In this document: in pieces, positions 1-8,759 of the stretch | How the letters are laid out: each line of letters begins with the position of its first letter | How positions within the stretch are numbered: position 1 is the first letter of the stretch | Source of the DNA: Actinoallomurus iriomotensis | Lineage (GTDB): Bacteria; Actinomycetota; Actinomycetes; Streptosporangiales; Streptosporangiaceae | Length of the DNA stretch: 64,000 nucleotides | Direction of reading: 5' to 3' | NCBI RefSeq assembly: GCF_030269445.1 | Contig: NZ_BSTJ01000007.1 | Location: 219,957 to 283,956, forward strand | Made by a program: the position numbers and the translations under genes | Notes under the pieces: model-generated | Seen by the model: only the letters and a program-made list of their open reading frames with translations | What the model was told of the DNA's origin: nothing | The model's database searches: none

Positions 1-144
1 GATCTCCTCCGCGGTCTGCCGCGACGCGGCCCGCTGCGCGTCCTCGGGCGAGCCGTTGAGCACGCGGGACACCGTCGACACGTCGACCCCGGCCGACTGC
101 GCGATGGCGCGCAGCGTGGCGTGTCGTTGCCCCGTTCGAGCCAC
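1..144 (-). CDS. LacI-family transcriptional regulator (N-terminal part, cut by window edge)
   Basis: Only the first 48 codons lie in the window. Starting from GTG at 144 the protein shows a LacI helix-turn-helix: TLRAIAQSAGVDVSTVSRVL, with the recognition-helix STVSRVLNG signature, at about residues 9-30. A purine-rich stretch (ACGAGG) precedes the GTG. The gene is divergent from the amidase operon and shares an intergenic region containing three copies of a perfect LacI-type palindrome, so it probably represses both itself and that operon. The effector-binding domain is outside the window, so the ligand cannot be guessed. Confidence 0.9.
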   Translation of the reverse strand, partial: MARTGQRHATLRAIAQSAGVDVSTVSRVLNGSPEDAQRAASRQTAEEI

Positions 145-197
145 CCTCGTCCCGCCTCTCGTGGTGTCGCGCCGGCAGCGATCTTCTCATCCCACCC

Positions 198-226
198 TTG
201 ACAGTTCAGCGAAGTGCGCCTTTCAT
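198..226 (+). promoter_or_regulatory. Predicted promoter of the amidase operon
   Basis: A perfect -35 TTGACA (198-203) is followed after 17 bases by TTTCAT (221-226), a 4/6 match to the -10 consensus. The predicted transcription start falls at about 233, inside the first CAAACGTTTG palindrome. Repressor binding there would block initiation directly. Confidence 0.55.
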
Positions 227-230
227 GCTA

Positions 231-287
231 CCCAAACGTTTGAGCCAAACGTTTGGGTCACCACTTCGAGGCACCCAAACGTTTGGG
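231..287. promoter_or_regulatory. Triple LacI-type operator (CAAACGTTTG x3)
   Basis: Three copies of CAAACGTTTG lie at 233-242, 246-255 and 276-285. The third is extended to the perfect 14-bp palindrome CCCAAACGTTTGGG (274-287). Centres are 13 and 30 bp apart. They sit between the divergent lacI-type gene and the amidase operon, just downstream of the predicted -10. The central CG and even symmetry are typical of LacI-family operators. Two adjacent sites plus one further away suggest cooperative binding. Assignment to the neighbouring regulator is by position. Confidence 0.85.
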
Positions 288-299
288 CAAGGAGGTGGA

Positions 300-374
300 G
301 TGGTGCGACGACGCACCCAGGTCGTCCCCGGACGCTACGCGTCGCCGGCCCCGCACGCGTGGCGGATCCGGTGA
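300..374 (+). CDS. Possible 24-codon leader ORF coupled to the amidase
   Basis: The only strong Shine-Dalgarno upstream of the amidase, AAGGAGG (289-295), is placed for GTG codons at 300 and 303. These are out of frame with the amidase. That frame runs 24 codons, is arginine-rich, and ends in TGA at 372-374, overlapping the amidase GTG at 371 as GTGA. It could be a leader peptide that delivers ribosomes to the amidase start. A small frameshift that separated the true start from the gene would look the same. Confidence 0.35.
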   Translation: MVRRRTQVVPGRYASPAPHAWRIR

Positions 375-1756
375 GCCGGCTGCCGTCTCCGGCGGGGGCG
401 GGTTACTTCGCCCGGCACACCGTGACCGGGTTGACCGGCGAGCTCCGCGCCGGCCGCGTGTCACCGGAGGACCTCGTCGAGCAGGCGCTGGCCGCGGCCG
501 CTCGCCTCGAACCGGAGCTCAACGCCTTCGTCACCCTCGACGAGGACGGGGCACGGGCGGCCGCTCGCCGCGCCACCGAGGAACTGGCGGCGGGCGTGGA
601 CCGCGGTCCGCTGCACGGGATTCCCGTGGCGGTCAAGGACGTGGTGGACACCGCCGGCCTGCGCACCACGATGGGCTCCCGCCACTTCGCCGACCGGGTG
701 CCGGACCGCGACGCGACCTGCGTACGACGGCTGCGGGCGGCGGGCGCGGTCATCATCGGCAAGACCGCGACGCACGAGTTCGCGTACGGGCCCACGGGCG
801 ACCGTGCGGCGGGCGGGGCGACGCGCAATCCGTACCGGCCGGAGCGTATGGCGGGCGGGTCCAGCAGTGGGTCCGCGGCCGCTGTGGCCGCCGGCGTCGT
901 TCCGGTGAGCGTCGGCACGGACACCGGCGGCTCGGTGCGCATCCCGGCGGCCCTGTGCGGTGTCGTCGGACTGAAACCGTCCCACGGCGCCGTGCCCGTC
1001 GACGGGGTGTACCCGGTGGCGCCCTCCCTGGACACGGTGGGGCCGCTGGCGCGCACCGCCGCGGACTGCCGTCTGCTCTGGAACGTGCTCGCCGGCCGTA
1101 CGGCGGCCGAACGCGACGACGCGCCGGTGGTCCGGCGCGTGGGCTGGATACCGCCGGACACGATCCACCCCACCTCGCCCCGGGTGACCGAGGCGGCCCG
1201 CGCGTGCCTGGCCGGCGGCGGGTTCGAGGTGGAGGAGGTGGCCGTTCCCGAGGCGGCCGCGCTGGCGAGGGCGTACCACACGATCCAGGGCAGCGAGGTC
1301 TACGCCGTGCACGCCGATCGGATGGCCACCGCCGCCGACCTGTACGACGAGGAGGTCGCCGAACGGCTCCGCGGGGCCGCGCGCGTGCGCGGCTGGGAGT
1401 ACGTGCGGGCGTGCGACCTCCGCGACCGGGCCCGCGAGGCGGTCACCGCGCTGCTGCGCGTCCACGACCTGCTGGCCCTGCCCACCGTGCCGATCCCCGC
1501 GCCCCCGCTGGACGCCCGCGCCCGGCGGGCGGGCGACGCCGGCGTCGACGTCCGTACGGCACTGCTCGCGCTGACCAGCCCCTGGAGCGTGCTCGGCCTG
1601 CCCGCCGTCACCCTGCCCGCGGGGCTGGTCGACGGGCTGCCCGCAGGCCTGCAACTGGTGGCGCCGGCCGGCGGCGAGGAGCTGCTGCTGGCCGTGGCGC
1701 AGGAGTTGCACGACGCCACGACCGAGACCGAGCCACCCGTACCGGCCCGACACTGA
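371..1756 (+). CDS. Amidase-signature family amidase
   Basis: Cytoplasmic hydrolase of carboxamides (amide to acid plus ammonia), 461 residues from GTG 371. The Ser-cisSer-Lys triad is visible: Lys89 in GIPVAVKDV, the cis-serine in GGSSSGS (residues 164-166), and nucleophile Ser188 in TDTGGSVRIP. Length is normal for the family. The start is not certain: in-frame GTGs exist at 359 and 371, and 371 overlaps the stop of a short leader frame that owns the only good ribosome site. It is first in a LacI-controlled operon with a nitrilase-superfamily enzyme 11 bases downstream, so the two probably act in turn on a nitrogenous substrate. The substrate is unknown. Confidence 0.9.
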   Translation: MSRLPSPAGAGYFARHTVTGLTGELRAGRVSPEDLVEQALAAAARLEPELNAFVTLDEDGARAAARRATEELAAGVDRGPLHGIPVAVKDVVDTAGLRTTMGSRHFADRVPDRDATCVRRLRAAGAVIIGKTATHEFAYGPTGDRAAGGATRNPYRPERMAGGSSSGSAAAVAAGVVPVSVGTDTGGSVRIPAALCGVVGLKPSHGAVPVDGVYPVAPSLDTVGPLARTAADCRLLWNVLAGRTAAERDDAPVVRRVGWIPPDTIHPTSPRVTEAARACLAGGGFEVEEVAVPEAAALARAYHTIQGSEVYAVHADRMATAADLYDEEVAERLRGAARVRGWEYVRACDLRDRAREAVTALLRVHDLLALPTVPIPAPPLDARARRAGDAGVDVRTALLALTSPWSVLGLPAVTLPAGLVDGLPAGLQLVAPAGGEELLLAVAQELHDATTETEPPVPARH

Positions 1757-1767
1757 AGGGAAACGCC

Positions 1768-2676
1768 ATGTCCTCTGCCCCTCCGCCCGCCGCCACCAGC
1801 CCGGTGACGGCCGCCGCCATCCAGTTCGACCCCCAGGTCGGCGTGGAGAACAAGGACCGGAACCTGCGGCGAACGCTGGAACTGGTCAACGAGGCCGCCG
1901 ACCGGGGAGCGACGCTCGTCGTGCTGCCCGAACTGGCCGGCACCGGCTACGCGTTCGCCACCCGCGAGGAGGCGTACGCCCACGCCGAGGAGGTGCCCGC
2001 CGGCCCGACCACGCGGGCATGGATCGCGCTCGCCCAGGAGCGCGGCATCCACCTCGTCGGCGGCCTGGTCGAACTCGACGACGACGGGGTCCGCCTGTTC
2101 GACACCGCCGTGCTCATCGGTCCCGACGGGCTGGTCGGCAAGTACCGCAAGACCCACCTGTGGGAACGAGAGAAGCTGATCTTCACCCCGGGCGATCTCG
2201 GCTTTCCGGTGTTCGACACCAGGATCGGCCGGATCGGCCTGCTCATCTGCTGGGACATCTGGTTCCCCGAGACGGCGCGGCTGCTGGCCGTCCAGGGCGC
2301 CGACGTCATCTGCAGCGCCAACAACTGGGTGTGGACCCCGCCGCCGCTGTTCGACGAGGCCGGCCGGTGCATGGCCGCCTATCTGACGATGACCGCCTCG
2401 CACGTCAACAACGTCGCGTTCGTCGCCGCCAACCGGGTGGGGGAGGAGCGGGGCGGCCGGTTCCTCGGCTGCTCGCTGATCACCGGCACCAACGGATGGC
2501 CGATCGGCCCGGTCGCCTCCGCCGAGGACGAAACGATCGTCTACGCCGGCCTCGACCTGGTCGCGGCGCGCTCGGCACTGGTCTGGAACGACCTCAACGA
2601 CCTCGCCCGGGACCGCCGGACCGACCTTTACGACCCACTCCTGGGCTACCGCGGCGGCGACGCCCTCCCGCGCTGA
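1768..2676 (+). CDS. Carbon-nitrogen hydrolase (nitrilase superfamily)
   Basis: 302-residue cytoplasmic C-N hydrolase. The Glu-Lys-Cys catalytic set is present: Glu55 in LPELAGTGY, Lys128 in YRKTHLW, and Cys161 in LLICWDIWFPE. The family includes nitrilases, aliphatic amidases and N-carbamoyl amino acid amidohydrolases; the motifs favour the amidase/carbamoylase branches but do not decide. ATG 1768 follows GAAGGG. It lies 11 bases after the amidase stop, and the next gene begins about 11 bases after its own stop, so the genes are co-transcribed. Pairing with an amidase suggests stepwise release of ammonia from one compound. Confidence 0.9.
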   Translation: MSSAPPPAATSPVTAAAIQFDPQVGVENKDRNLRRTLELVNEAADRGATLVVLPELAGTGYAFATREEAYAHAEEVPAGPTTRAWIALAQERGIHLVGGLVELDDDGVRLFDTAVLIGPDGLVGKYRKTHLWEREKLIFTPGDLGFPVFDTRIGRIGLLICWDIWFPETARLLAVQGADVICSANNWVWTPPPLFDEAGRCMAAYLTMTASHVNNVAFVAANRVGEERGGRFLGCSLITGTNGWPIGPVASAEDETIVYAGLDLVAARSALVWNDLNDLARDRRTDLYDPLLGYRGGDALPR

Positions 2677-2687
2677 AGGAGGCTCCC

Positions 2688-3917
2688 ATCATCGAGAGAA
2701 TCGCCGGCCGCTCCGCCGCGAGGGGCGCCTCGGCCGCGGCCCTGCGGTGGCCGGCCGGCCTCGCCCTGATCGCGGTGACCGCGGCCGCCGCCGTCGTCCT
2801 CAGCCGCGTGACCGGCCGGCTGCCCCACCTGCTGCCCGGTTACGCCCACTGGGAGCGGCAGGCGTACACCCGTGTCCCGCAGTTCCTGCGGTGGTGGATC
2901 GGCGACACCACCGAGGCCGAGTTCTTCAAGAGCGGCCTCGGGGGACTCGGCATGCTCGCGGGCGGCTGGATCGCCCACGCCGCCGGAAGGCGCGGCCGGC
3001 GCTGGGCGGGCTTCCCCGTCGCGTGCGGCAGCGGCCTGTGGCCGTGGATGACCGGTTCGGCCGCCCTCGGCCTGCTGCTGTCCGACGTCGCGTGGGGGTG
3101 GACGCTGCCCGCCTCCGGGACCTGGCAACCCACGTTCGTGCCGTTCGTCTCCGTCCCGCCGGCCATCGTCCTGGTCTACGGGGCGGGGTGGGCGGTCGCG
3201 GCGACCGGTGCCGTGCTCGGCGCCGCCCTGACCACCCCGGTCGCGCTGCTGCTGGTCGACTTCGTCTGCCTGCCGCTGCACCTGCCCACGGTGATCGGCA
3301 ACGTCACCGGCATGTGGGTCGGCGCCCTGATCGCCTTCGCGCTGTGCCGCCGCCTGCCGTGGATGCCGCCCGCCCTGGCCGCGCGGTCCACCCCGGCATC
3401 CGATCCGCCGGGCGGGGCCGCCGAGCCGTCCCCGGACCAGGGGCCGGGCTGGGTGGTCCGGCGCGTCCTGGCCGACTTCACCGAGGCCCAGTTCTTCGGC
3501 AACGAACTCGCCTCGATCGGCCTGGTCGGCGGCACCGTGCTGACCTTCCTGCTCAACCCGCTGACGCCGGTCTACGGCAGCGGTCTGCTGCCCGCCCTGC
3601 TGACCTCCCAGGTCATCGCCGCCACGGTCGGGGTGCTGGTCCACCGGCGGCGCTGGGCCGAACACGGCTGGTACCCCACCTTCGTGCCGGTCGTCTCCGT
3701 CGCCCCGGCGACCGTGCTGACCTACGGGCCCACCGTCCAGGCCGTCATCGCCGGAGCGGTGTTCGGCGCGCTCGCCGGGCCGCCGCTGGCCGCGTGGATC
3801 TCCCGCCGGCTCCCACCGGACTTCCACCCGTTCATCGGCAACGTCGTCTCCATGACCGCCTGCACGCTCGTCGCCGTCCCGCTGCTGGGCACGCTGCCCG
3901 GCTTCACGGCGGCCTGA
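2688..3917 (+). CDS. Internally duplicated multi-pass membrane protein, possible transporter; non-standard start
   Basis: Polytopic membrane protein of about 409 residues made of two related halves. The first half carries EAEFFKSGLGGLGMLAGG, WQPTFVPFVSVPPAIVLVYG and PTVIGNVTGMWVGAL. The second carries EAQFFGNELASIGLVGG, WYPTFVPVVSVAPATVLTYG and HPFIGNVVSMTACTL. A Pro/Gly-rich linker joins them. This repeat architecture is common in transporters, and the operon context suggests uptake of the amidase/nitrilase substrate, but I do not recognise the family. GGAGG (2678-2682) is followed by ATC codons at 2688 and 2691 and no ATG, GTG or TTG. The next usual in-frame start, GTG 2775, lies inside the first membrane segment. 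Confidence 0.75.
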   Translation: MIERIAGRSAARGASAAALRWPAGLALIAVTAAAAVVLSRVTGRLPHLLPGYAHWERQAYTRVPQFLRWWIGDTTEAEFFKSGLGGLGMLAGGWIAHAAGRRGRRWAGFPVACGSGLWPWMTGSAALGLLLSDVAWGWTLPASGTWQPTFVPFVSVPPAIVLVYGAGWAVAATGAVLGAALTTPVALLLVDFVCLPLHLPTVIGNVTGMWVGALIAFALCRRLPWMPPALAARSTPASDPPGGAAEPSPDQGPGWVVRRVLADFTEAQFFGNELASIGLVGGTVLTFLLNPLTPVYGSGLLPALLTSQVIAATVGVLVHRRRWAEHGWYPTFVPVVSVAPATVLTYGPTVQAVIAGAVFGALAGPPLAAWISRRLPPDFHPFIGNVVSMTACTLVAVPLLGTLPGFTAA

Positions 3918-3941
3918 CCACACTGAATGAAAGGGTTCAAC

Positions 3942-4716
3942 GTGCGAACACTCACGTTCGACCACGACGGAACGACGATCAGCGCCCGAAGGCGCGACGG
4001 GGACGGTCCGCCCCTCGTCGTTCTTCCCGGCATCATGGCCGACGCCGCCACCTGGCAACCCGTCGTCGACCACCTCACCCCGTCCAACCCGGTCATCGTG
4101 CTCAACCGCCGAGGCCGTGCTCCGAGCGGCCCGCTCGGCGCCGGGTACACCGTGCGCACCGAGATCGACGACCTCCACCACGTGCTCGACGCCCTCGGTG
4201 AACCCGTGCACCTGTTCGGCTGGAGCTACGGCGCGCTGATCGCCGCCGAGACCGCCACCGAGCGCGCGGGCCTGCGGTCGCTGACCCTCTATGAGCCGGT
4301 CGGGCGGCCCTTCGCCCCGGAGGCGGTCCCCCTCCTGCGCGACGCCATCGACCGCGGCGACCTCGACCGGGCGGTGGAGATCGTCAACATCACCGTGTCC
4401 GGATTCACCGCCTCGTACGTGGCCGCGCTGCGCGAGGACCCCGTCTGGCCGGTCCTGCGGACCCTGGCCGCGTCGTTGGCCGACGAACTCGCCGCCATCA
4501 ACGACCACCGCCCGCGTCTCCACGAGTACCGCGACCTCGACCTGCCGGTCACCCTGCTCCTCGGCGAACTCAACGAAGGCACGGCTCCGTACGGCACCGC
4601 GTTCACGCCGTTCGCGCAGGCGCTGCCGCAGGCGCGGATCGTCCGCGTCCCCGGCCAGGGCCACCTCGCGCACGCCCAGGCCCCGCGCCTGCTCGCGGAG
4701 TCCATCGCCGACGCGC

Positions 4717-4742
<26 letters not shown>
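3942..4742 (+). CDS. Alpha/beta-hydrolase fold protein
   Basis: 266-residue alpha/beta hydrolase, last gene of the LacI-controlled operon. It has the nucleophile elbow GWSYGAL (Ser95 from GTG 3942) and the catalytic histidine in GQGHLAHA near the C-terminus. An oxyanion-type LPG segment lies around residues 28-30. GTG 3942 is preferred over ATG 3927 because AAAGGG lies 7-8 bases before it. Ester or lactone cleavage is plausible; the substrate is unknown. Its 3' end overlaps the convergent acyl-CoA dehydrogenase gene by 26 bases. Confidence 0.85.
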
Positions 4743-5903
<1,161 letters not shown>

Positions 5904-5907
<4 letters not shown>

Positions 5908-7049
5908 CGGGTCTTCTCCTCTGCGAGCCAGCGGCGAACCTCGTCGCTGTGTTGTCCGAGCCGGGGCGGGGGCGCGTAGTGCGTGACGGGCGTCTCCGAG
6001 TAGCCGATGGGGTGGCGGATCTGCGGCGGCGCGGAGTCGCCGACCGGGACGGTCGCCTCCAGGCCGAGCGACTCCGCCAGCCTCAGCCCGTCGGCGATGT
6101 CGCCGACCTTGCCGGCGGGCACCCCCACCGCGGTGAGGCGGGCGGTCCAGGAGGCGACGGTGTCCTGGCTCAGCCGCTCCTCGAGAGCGCGGCGCAGCGC
6201 GGGGCGGTTCAAGACGCGCGCCTCGTTCGTGGCGAAGCGCTCGTCGCCGGCCAGCTCGGCGGCGCCGAGGACCTCGGCGAGCCGGCCGAACTGCCGGTCG
6301 TTCCCGCACGCGAGGGCCAGCATGTCGTCCTTGCACCGGAGAGTCTCGTACGGCGCGATGGACGGGTGCCGATTGCCCATCCGCCGAGGCGACCGGCCCG
6401 TCGCGAGGTAGGCGGAGGCCTGGTTGGCGAGTGAGCCGAGCAGGCTGGACAGCAGATTGACCTCCAGCCGCTGCCCCCACCCGGTGGCGGCCCTCGCGTG
6501 CAGCGCGGCGAGGATGCCGATGGCGGCGTCCTTGGCGGTCAGGACGTCCACCAGGGCCACGCCGACCTTCGCCGGCTCGCCGTCCTCCTCACCGGTGATG
6601 CTCATGAGCCCGCCCATCGCCTGGACGAGGAAGTCATAGCCCGGGATGGCCGCGCCCCCGCGGCTGCCGAAACCGCTCACGGAGCAGTAGACGATCCCGC
6701 TGTTGGCGGCGCGGACGGACGCATAGTCGAGTCCCCGCCGGGCGAGCGCCCCGTCGCGGAAGTTCTCCAGGAGCACGTCGGCGCGCCGGGCGAGCTCGCG
6801 CGCCAGGGCCAGGTCCTCCTCGTCGTCGAGGTCGAGCACCACGGAGCGTTTCGACCGGTTCGCACACTCGAAGTACGAACTGGAGTTGGCCGTCCAGGGC
6901 GGTCCCCAGCTGCGGGTGTCGTCGCCGACGTCAGGCCGTTCGACCTTGATCACGGTCGCCCCGAGGTCGGCCAGCATCATGGCCGCCAGGGGTCCGGCCA
7001 GCACCCGGCTGAAGTCGGCGACGATGACTCCGTCCAGCGGCATCGCCAT
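5904..7049 (-). CDS. Family III (CaiB/BaiF) CoA-transferase
   Basis: 381-residue class III CoA-transferase that moves CoA from a donor such as succinyl-CoA to a carboxylate. It shows DFSRVLAGPLAAMMLADLGA near the N-terminus and the catalytic aspartate Asp139 in GYDFLVQAMGG. ATG 7049 is chosen because GGGAG lies just upstream; a second ATG is two codons later. It overlaps the acyl-CoA dehydrogenase start by four bases. Together they would activate and oxidise a dicarboxylate, glutarate being the best guess by analogy with SUGCT. A divergent IclR gene lies 121 bases away. Confidence 0.88.
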
Positions 7050-7170
7050 GCCACCACTCCCTCGCGGTCTCGGCTCAACTTCTTCGCATATTGGCATCTT
7101 TCTACGTATTTACGCAATAACCCTGGGGTAGGGTCTCCTGGGCACCACCGAGCGAGAAAGCGCTGATGTC
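7050..7170. promoter_or_regulatory. Divergent control region of the IclR gene and CoA-transferase operon
   Basis: This 121-bp spacer has an AT-rich core (about 7081-7122), unlike its surroundings. It contains overlapping short inverted repeats: TACGTA at 7104-7109, and CGTA-TT-TACG at 7106-7115. IclR proteins usually bind imperfect palindromes in such divergent spacers, so this is the likely operator. A leftward promoter (TTGCGT, 18 bases, CAATAT) can be drawn but is weak. Confidence 0.45.
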
Positions 7171-7929
7171 GTGTCGACGCACCCCACGCCGCATGGCCGT
7201 CCGAGGCCTCGCCACCGCATGATCGACAGGGTGGCGACCATCCTCGACCTGGCGGCCCGGTCGCGGTCCGGGGTCACGCTGACCGAGTTCGCCCGCGAGC
7301 TGGACGCGCCCCTGAGCTCCGTTCAGGGGCTGGTCAACGGCCTCGTGGCGACGGGATACCTCGATGAGCGCGAGCGGCGCTACACGCTGGGGCCGGCTCC
7401 GTTCCTGCTGACCCGGCTGGCCGGGCGGCCGGCCGTCACCGCCGTCACCCACCAGGACCTGGTGGAGCTGCACGAGGAGACCGGCATGACGGCGGTGCTC
7501 GCCATCGTCGTCGGCAGCGACCTGTACTACGTGGACTACGCGTCGTCCGATCCCAGGTACGCGTACCTGGCCGAGGGCTTCGTACGGCGCTCCCTCATCC
7601 GCACGTCCACCGGGTGGATCCTGCTGGCCGGGATGGAGAAACGCGACCTGTGGGCGCAGATCGGCGCGCTGCCCCCGGCCGAGACGGAGCGCGTGAACCG
7701 CTTCCTCTACTCCCTCGCGCGGATCCAGCGCGAGGGCCTGGTCGCCGCCCCCCGCGCGTCCACGGAGGCGGACGGCGTGTCCGTGGCGGTGATCGAGGAC
7801 GGCAAGACGGTCGCCGCCGTCGGCGTCATGGGCGGCCACGCCGAGGTCGCCGACCGCAAGGACGAACTCATCGAGGTCCTGACACGGCGCCGCCGCGAGT
7901 GGGAAGGCCGCGCCCCCGCGATGGAGTAG
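7171..7929 (+). CDS. IclR-family transcriptional regulator
   Basis: 252-residue regulator. An N-terminal winged helix (GVTLTEFARELDAPLSSVQGLVNGLVATG region, about residues 30-60) is followed by the IclR effector domain (LHEETGMTAVLAIVVGSDLYYVD, VRRSLIRTSTGWILLAGM, DGVSVAVIED). GTG 7171 gives the longest frame. ATG 7219 (MIDRVATILDL) is a shorter alternative that keeps the whole HTH, and neither has a strong ribosome site. It is divergent from the CoA-transferase/acyl-CoA dehydrogenase pair and is its likely regulator, sensing the dicarboxylate or its CoA ester. Confidence 0.88.
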   Translation: MSTHPTPHGRPRPRHRMIDRVATILDLAARSRSGVTLTEFARELDAPLSSVQGLVNGLVATGYLDERERRYTLGPAPFLLTRLAGRPAVTAVTHQDLVELHEETGMTAVLAIVVGSDLYYVDYASSDPRYAYLAEGFVRRSLIRTSTGWILLAGMEKRDLWAQIGALPPAETERVNRFLYSLARIQREGLVAAPRASTEADGVSVAVIEDGKTVAAVGVMGGHAEVADRKDELIEVLTRRRREWEGRAPAME

Positions 7930-7944
7930 CGGCCGGGGCCGGTC

Positions 7945-8427
7945 TCACCAGTTCGGAAAGGCCAGATCCATGATGACTGCGACCTGATAGCGATCATCGG
8001 CCGTGCCGAGTCCTGGTCTGTCCACTATCAGGACACCACAGTCATAGGCCGTCCTGAAATGCTGTACGGCCCTGTTGGTGTCACCTATCTGAAGACACGC
8101 TATGCCGCACCAGTAGTGCGCGTAAAAGGTGCTGAAAGAAGCTTCAGCGCCTCCTGCGTAGGAGGAGTACGAGCCGTAGGAGCTGACCAGATTCGCATGT
8201 CTTTCATCGTGCGTGCTCGCGATCGCGGCATTGTGCATATGGACATGGCCGGTCGTCTCTGATTCCCACAGGTCACCGCGATTCGCCGGATCGAGCGCCT
8301 CGCGAACATGTGCGGCGACCGCATCGATCAGCTCGTTGATGACGTGTGTCGCCACCTGTTGGCCGACAGGATTGTCCAGTACGACTTTGATGCACCTGGC
8401 GGCTCTCTCTAAATTGGGTGACGGCAT
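7945..8427 (-). CDS. Hypothetical protein with a TPR-like C-terminal segment
   Basis: 160-residue soluble protein that I do not recognise. The C-terminal half contains YAHYWCGIACLQIGDTNRAV and QHFRTAYDCG, which resemble one tetratricopeptide helix pair (G/A-x-A small residues, regular spacing). No signal peptide or membrane segment. ATG 8427 has GGAGG about 7 bases upstream. Base composition is visibly lower in GC than its neighbours, as is the 240-bp stretch upstream of it. It lies on the 3' side of the nearby tRNA gene, a usual place for acquired DNA. Confidence 0.6.
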   Translation of the reverse strand: MPSPNLERAARCIKVVLDNPVGQQVATHVINELIDAVAAHVREALDPANRGDLWESETTGHVHMHNAAIASTHDERHANLVSSYGSYSSYAGGAEASFSTFYAHYWCGIACLQIGDTNRAVQHFRTAYDCGVLIVDRPGLGTADDRYQVAVIMDLAFPNW

Positions 8428-8667
8428 CCCGGCCTCCGTTTACAGTAGATGTCGCCAGACCTATTCCTTGTCACCTTACGTCGCAAGTGTCGCGCTGTCG
8501 CGTGAAGTTTCCAGGATTGATGATTCTGTGATGATCGGCCTGTCATCAAGATCAAATTTCAGGCGTTCCCGAACCGTCGAGTAGGGGCGCGCCAAATACC
8601 GGGCAGACCGAATTACGGCCCCTCGCATCGGGGCTTTCGGGGGTCGTCCCCCGGGTGGGCACAGCGG
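8428..8667. other. Low-GC spacer between hypothetical gene and tRNA
   Basis: No convincing gene on either strand. The segment, especially 8440-8580, is markedly richer in A/T than the surrounding genome. It should hold the promoter of the leftward hypothetical gene and abuts the 3' end of the tRNA. I see no att-like direct repeat within it. Confidence 0.5.
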
Positions 8668-8743
8668 TGGGGCCGGTGGGATTCGAACCCACACTGGCGC
8701 GATCCTAAGTCGCGTGTCTCCTGCCTGATTGGACTACGGCCCC
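8668..8743 (-). tRNA. tRNA with anticodon TAG (Leu CUA codon), atypical short variable loop
   Basis: A 76-nt cloverleaf on the minus strand. Acceptor stem GGGGCCG/CGGCCCC, T arm GTGGG-TTCGAAT-CCCAC, and anticodon stem CGCGA/TCGCG with loop CTTAGGA (anticodon TAG, purine 37). Discriminator is A, followed by CC, so the final A of CCA is not encoded. The D arm is unusual: GTC/GAC three-pair stem with a 13-nt loop holding GG. The variable region is only CCAGT (5 nt), so this is a class I shape, whereas bacterial tRNA-Leu is class II. Decoding assignment is from the anticodon only. Confidence 0.8.
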
Positions 8744-8759
8744 TGGGGCGAGCGGCGCG

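Noticed and set aside
2646-4673. Very long open frame on the minus strand opposite the membrane protein and hydrolase genes
   Set aside because: Arg/Gly/His-rich composition without domains, overlapping two well supported genes; typical high-GC antisense artefact. Similar long antisense frames at 18496-19563, 19758-22385 and 25600-27378 were dropped for the same reason.
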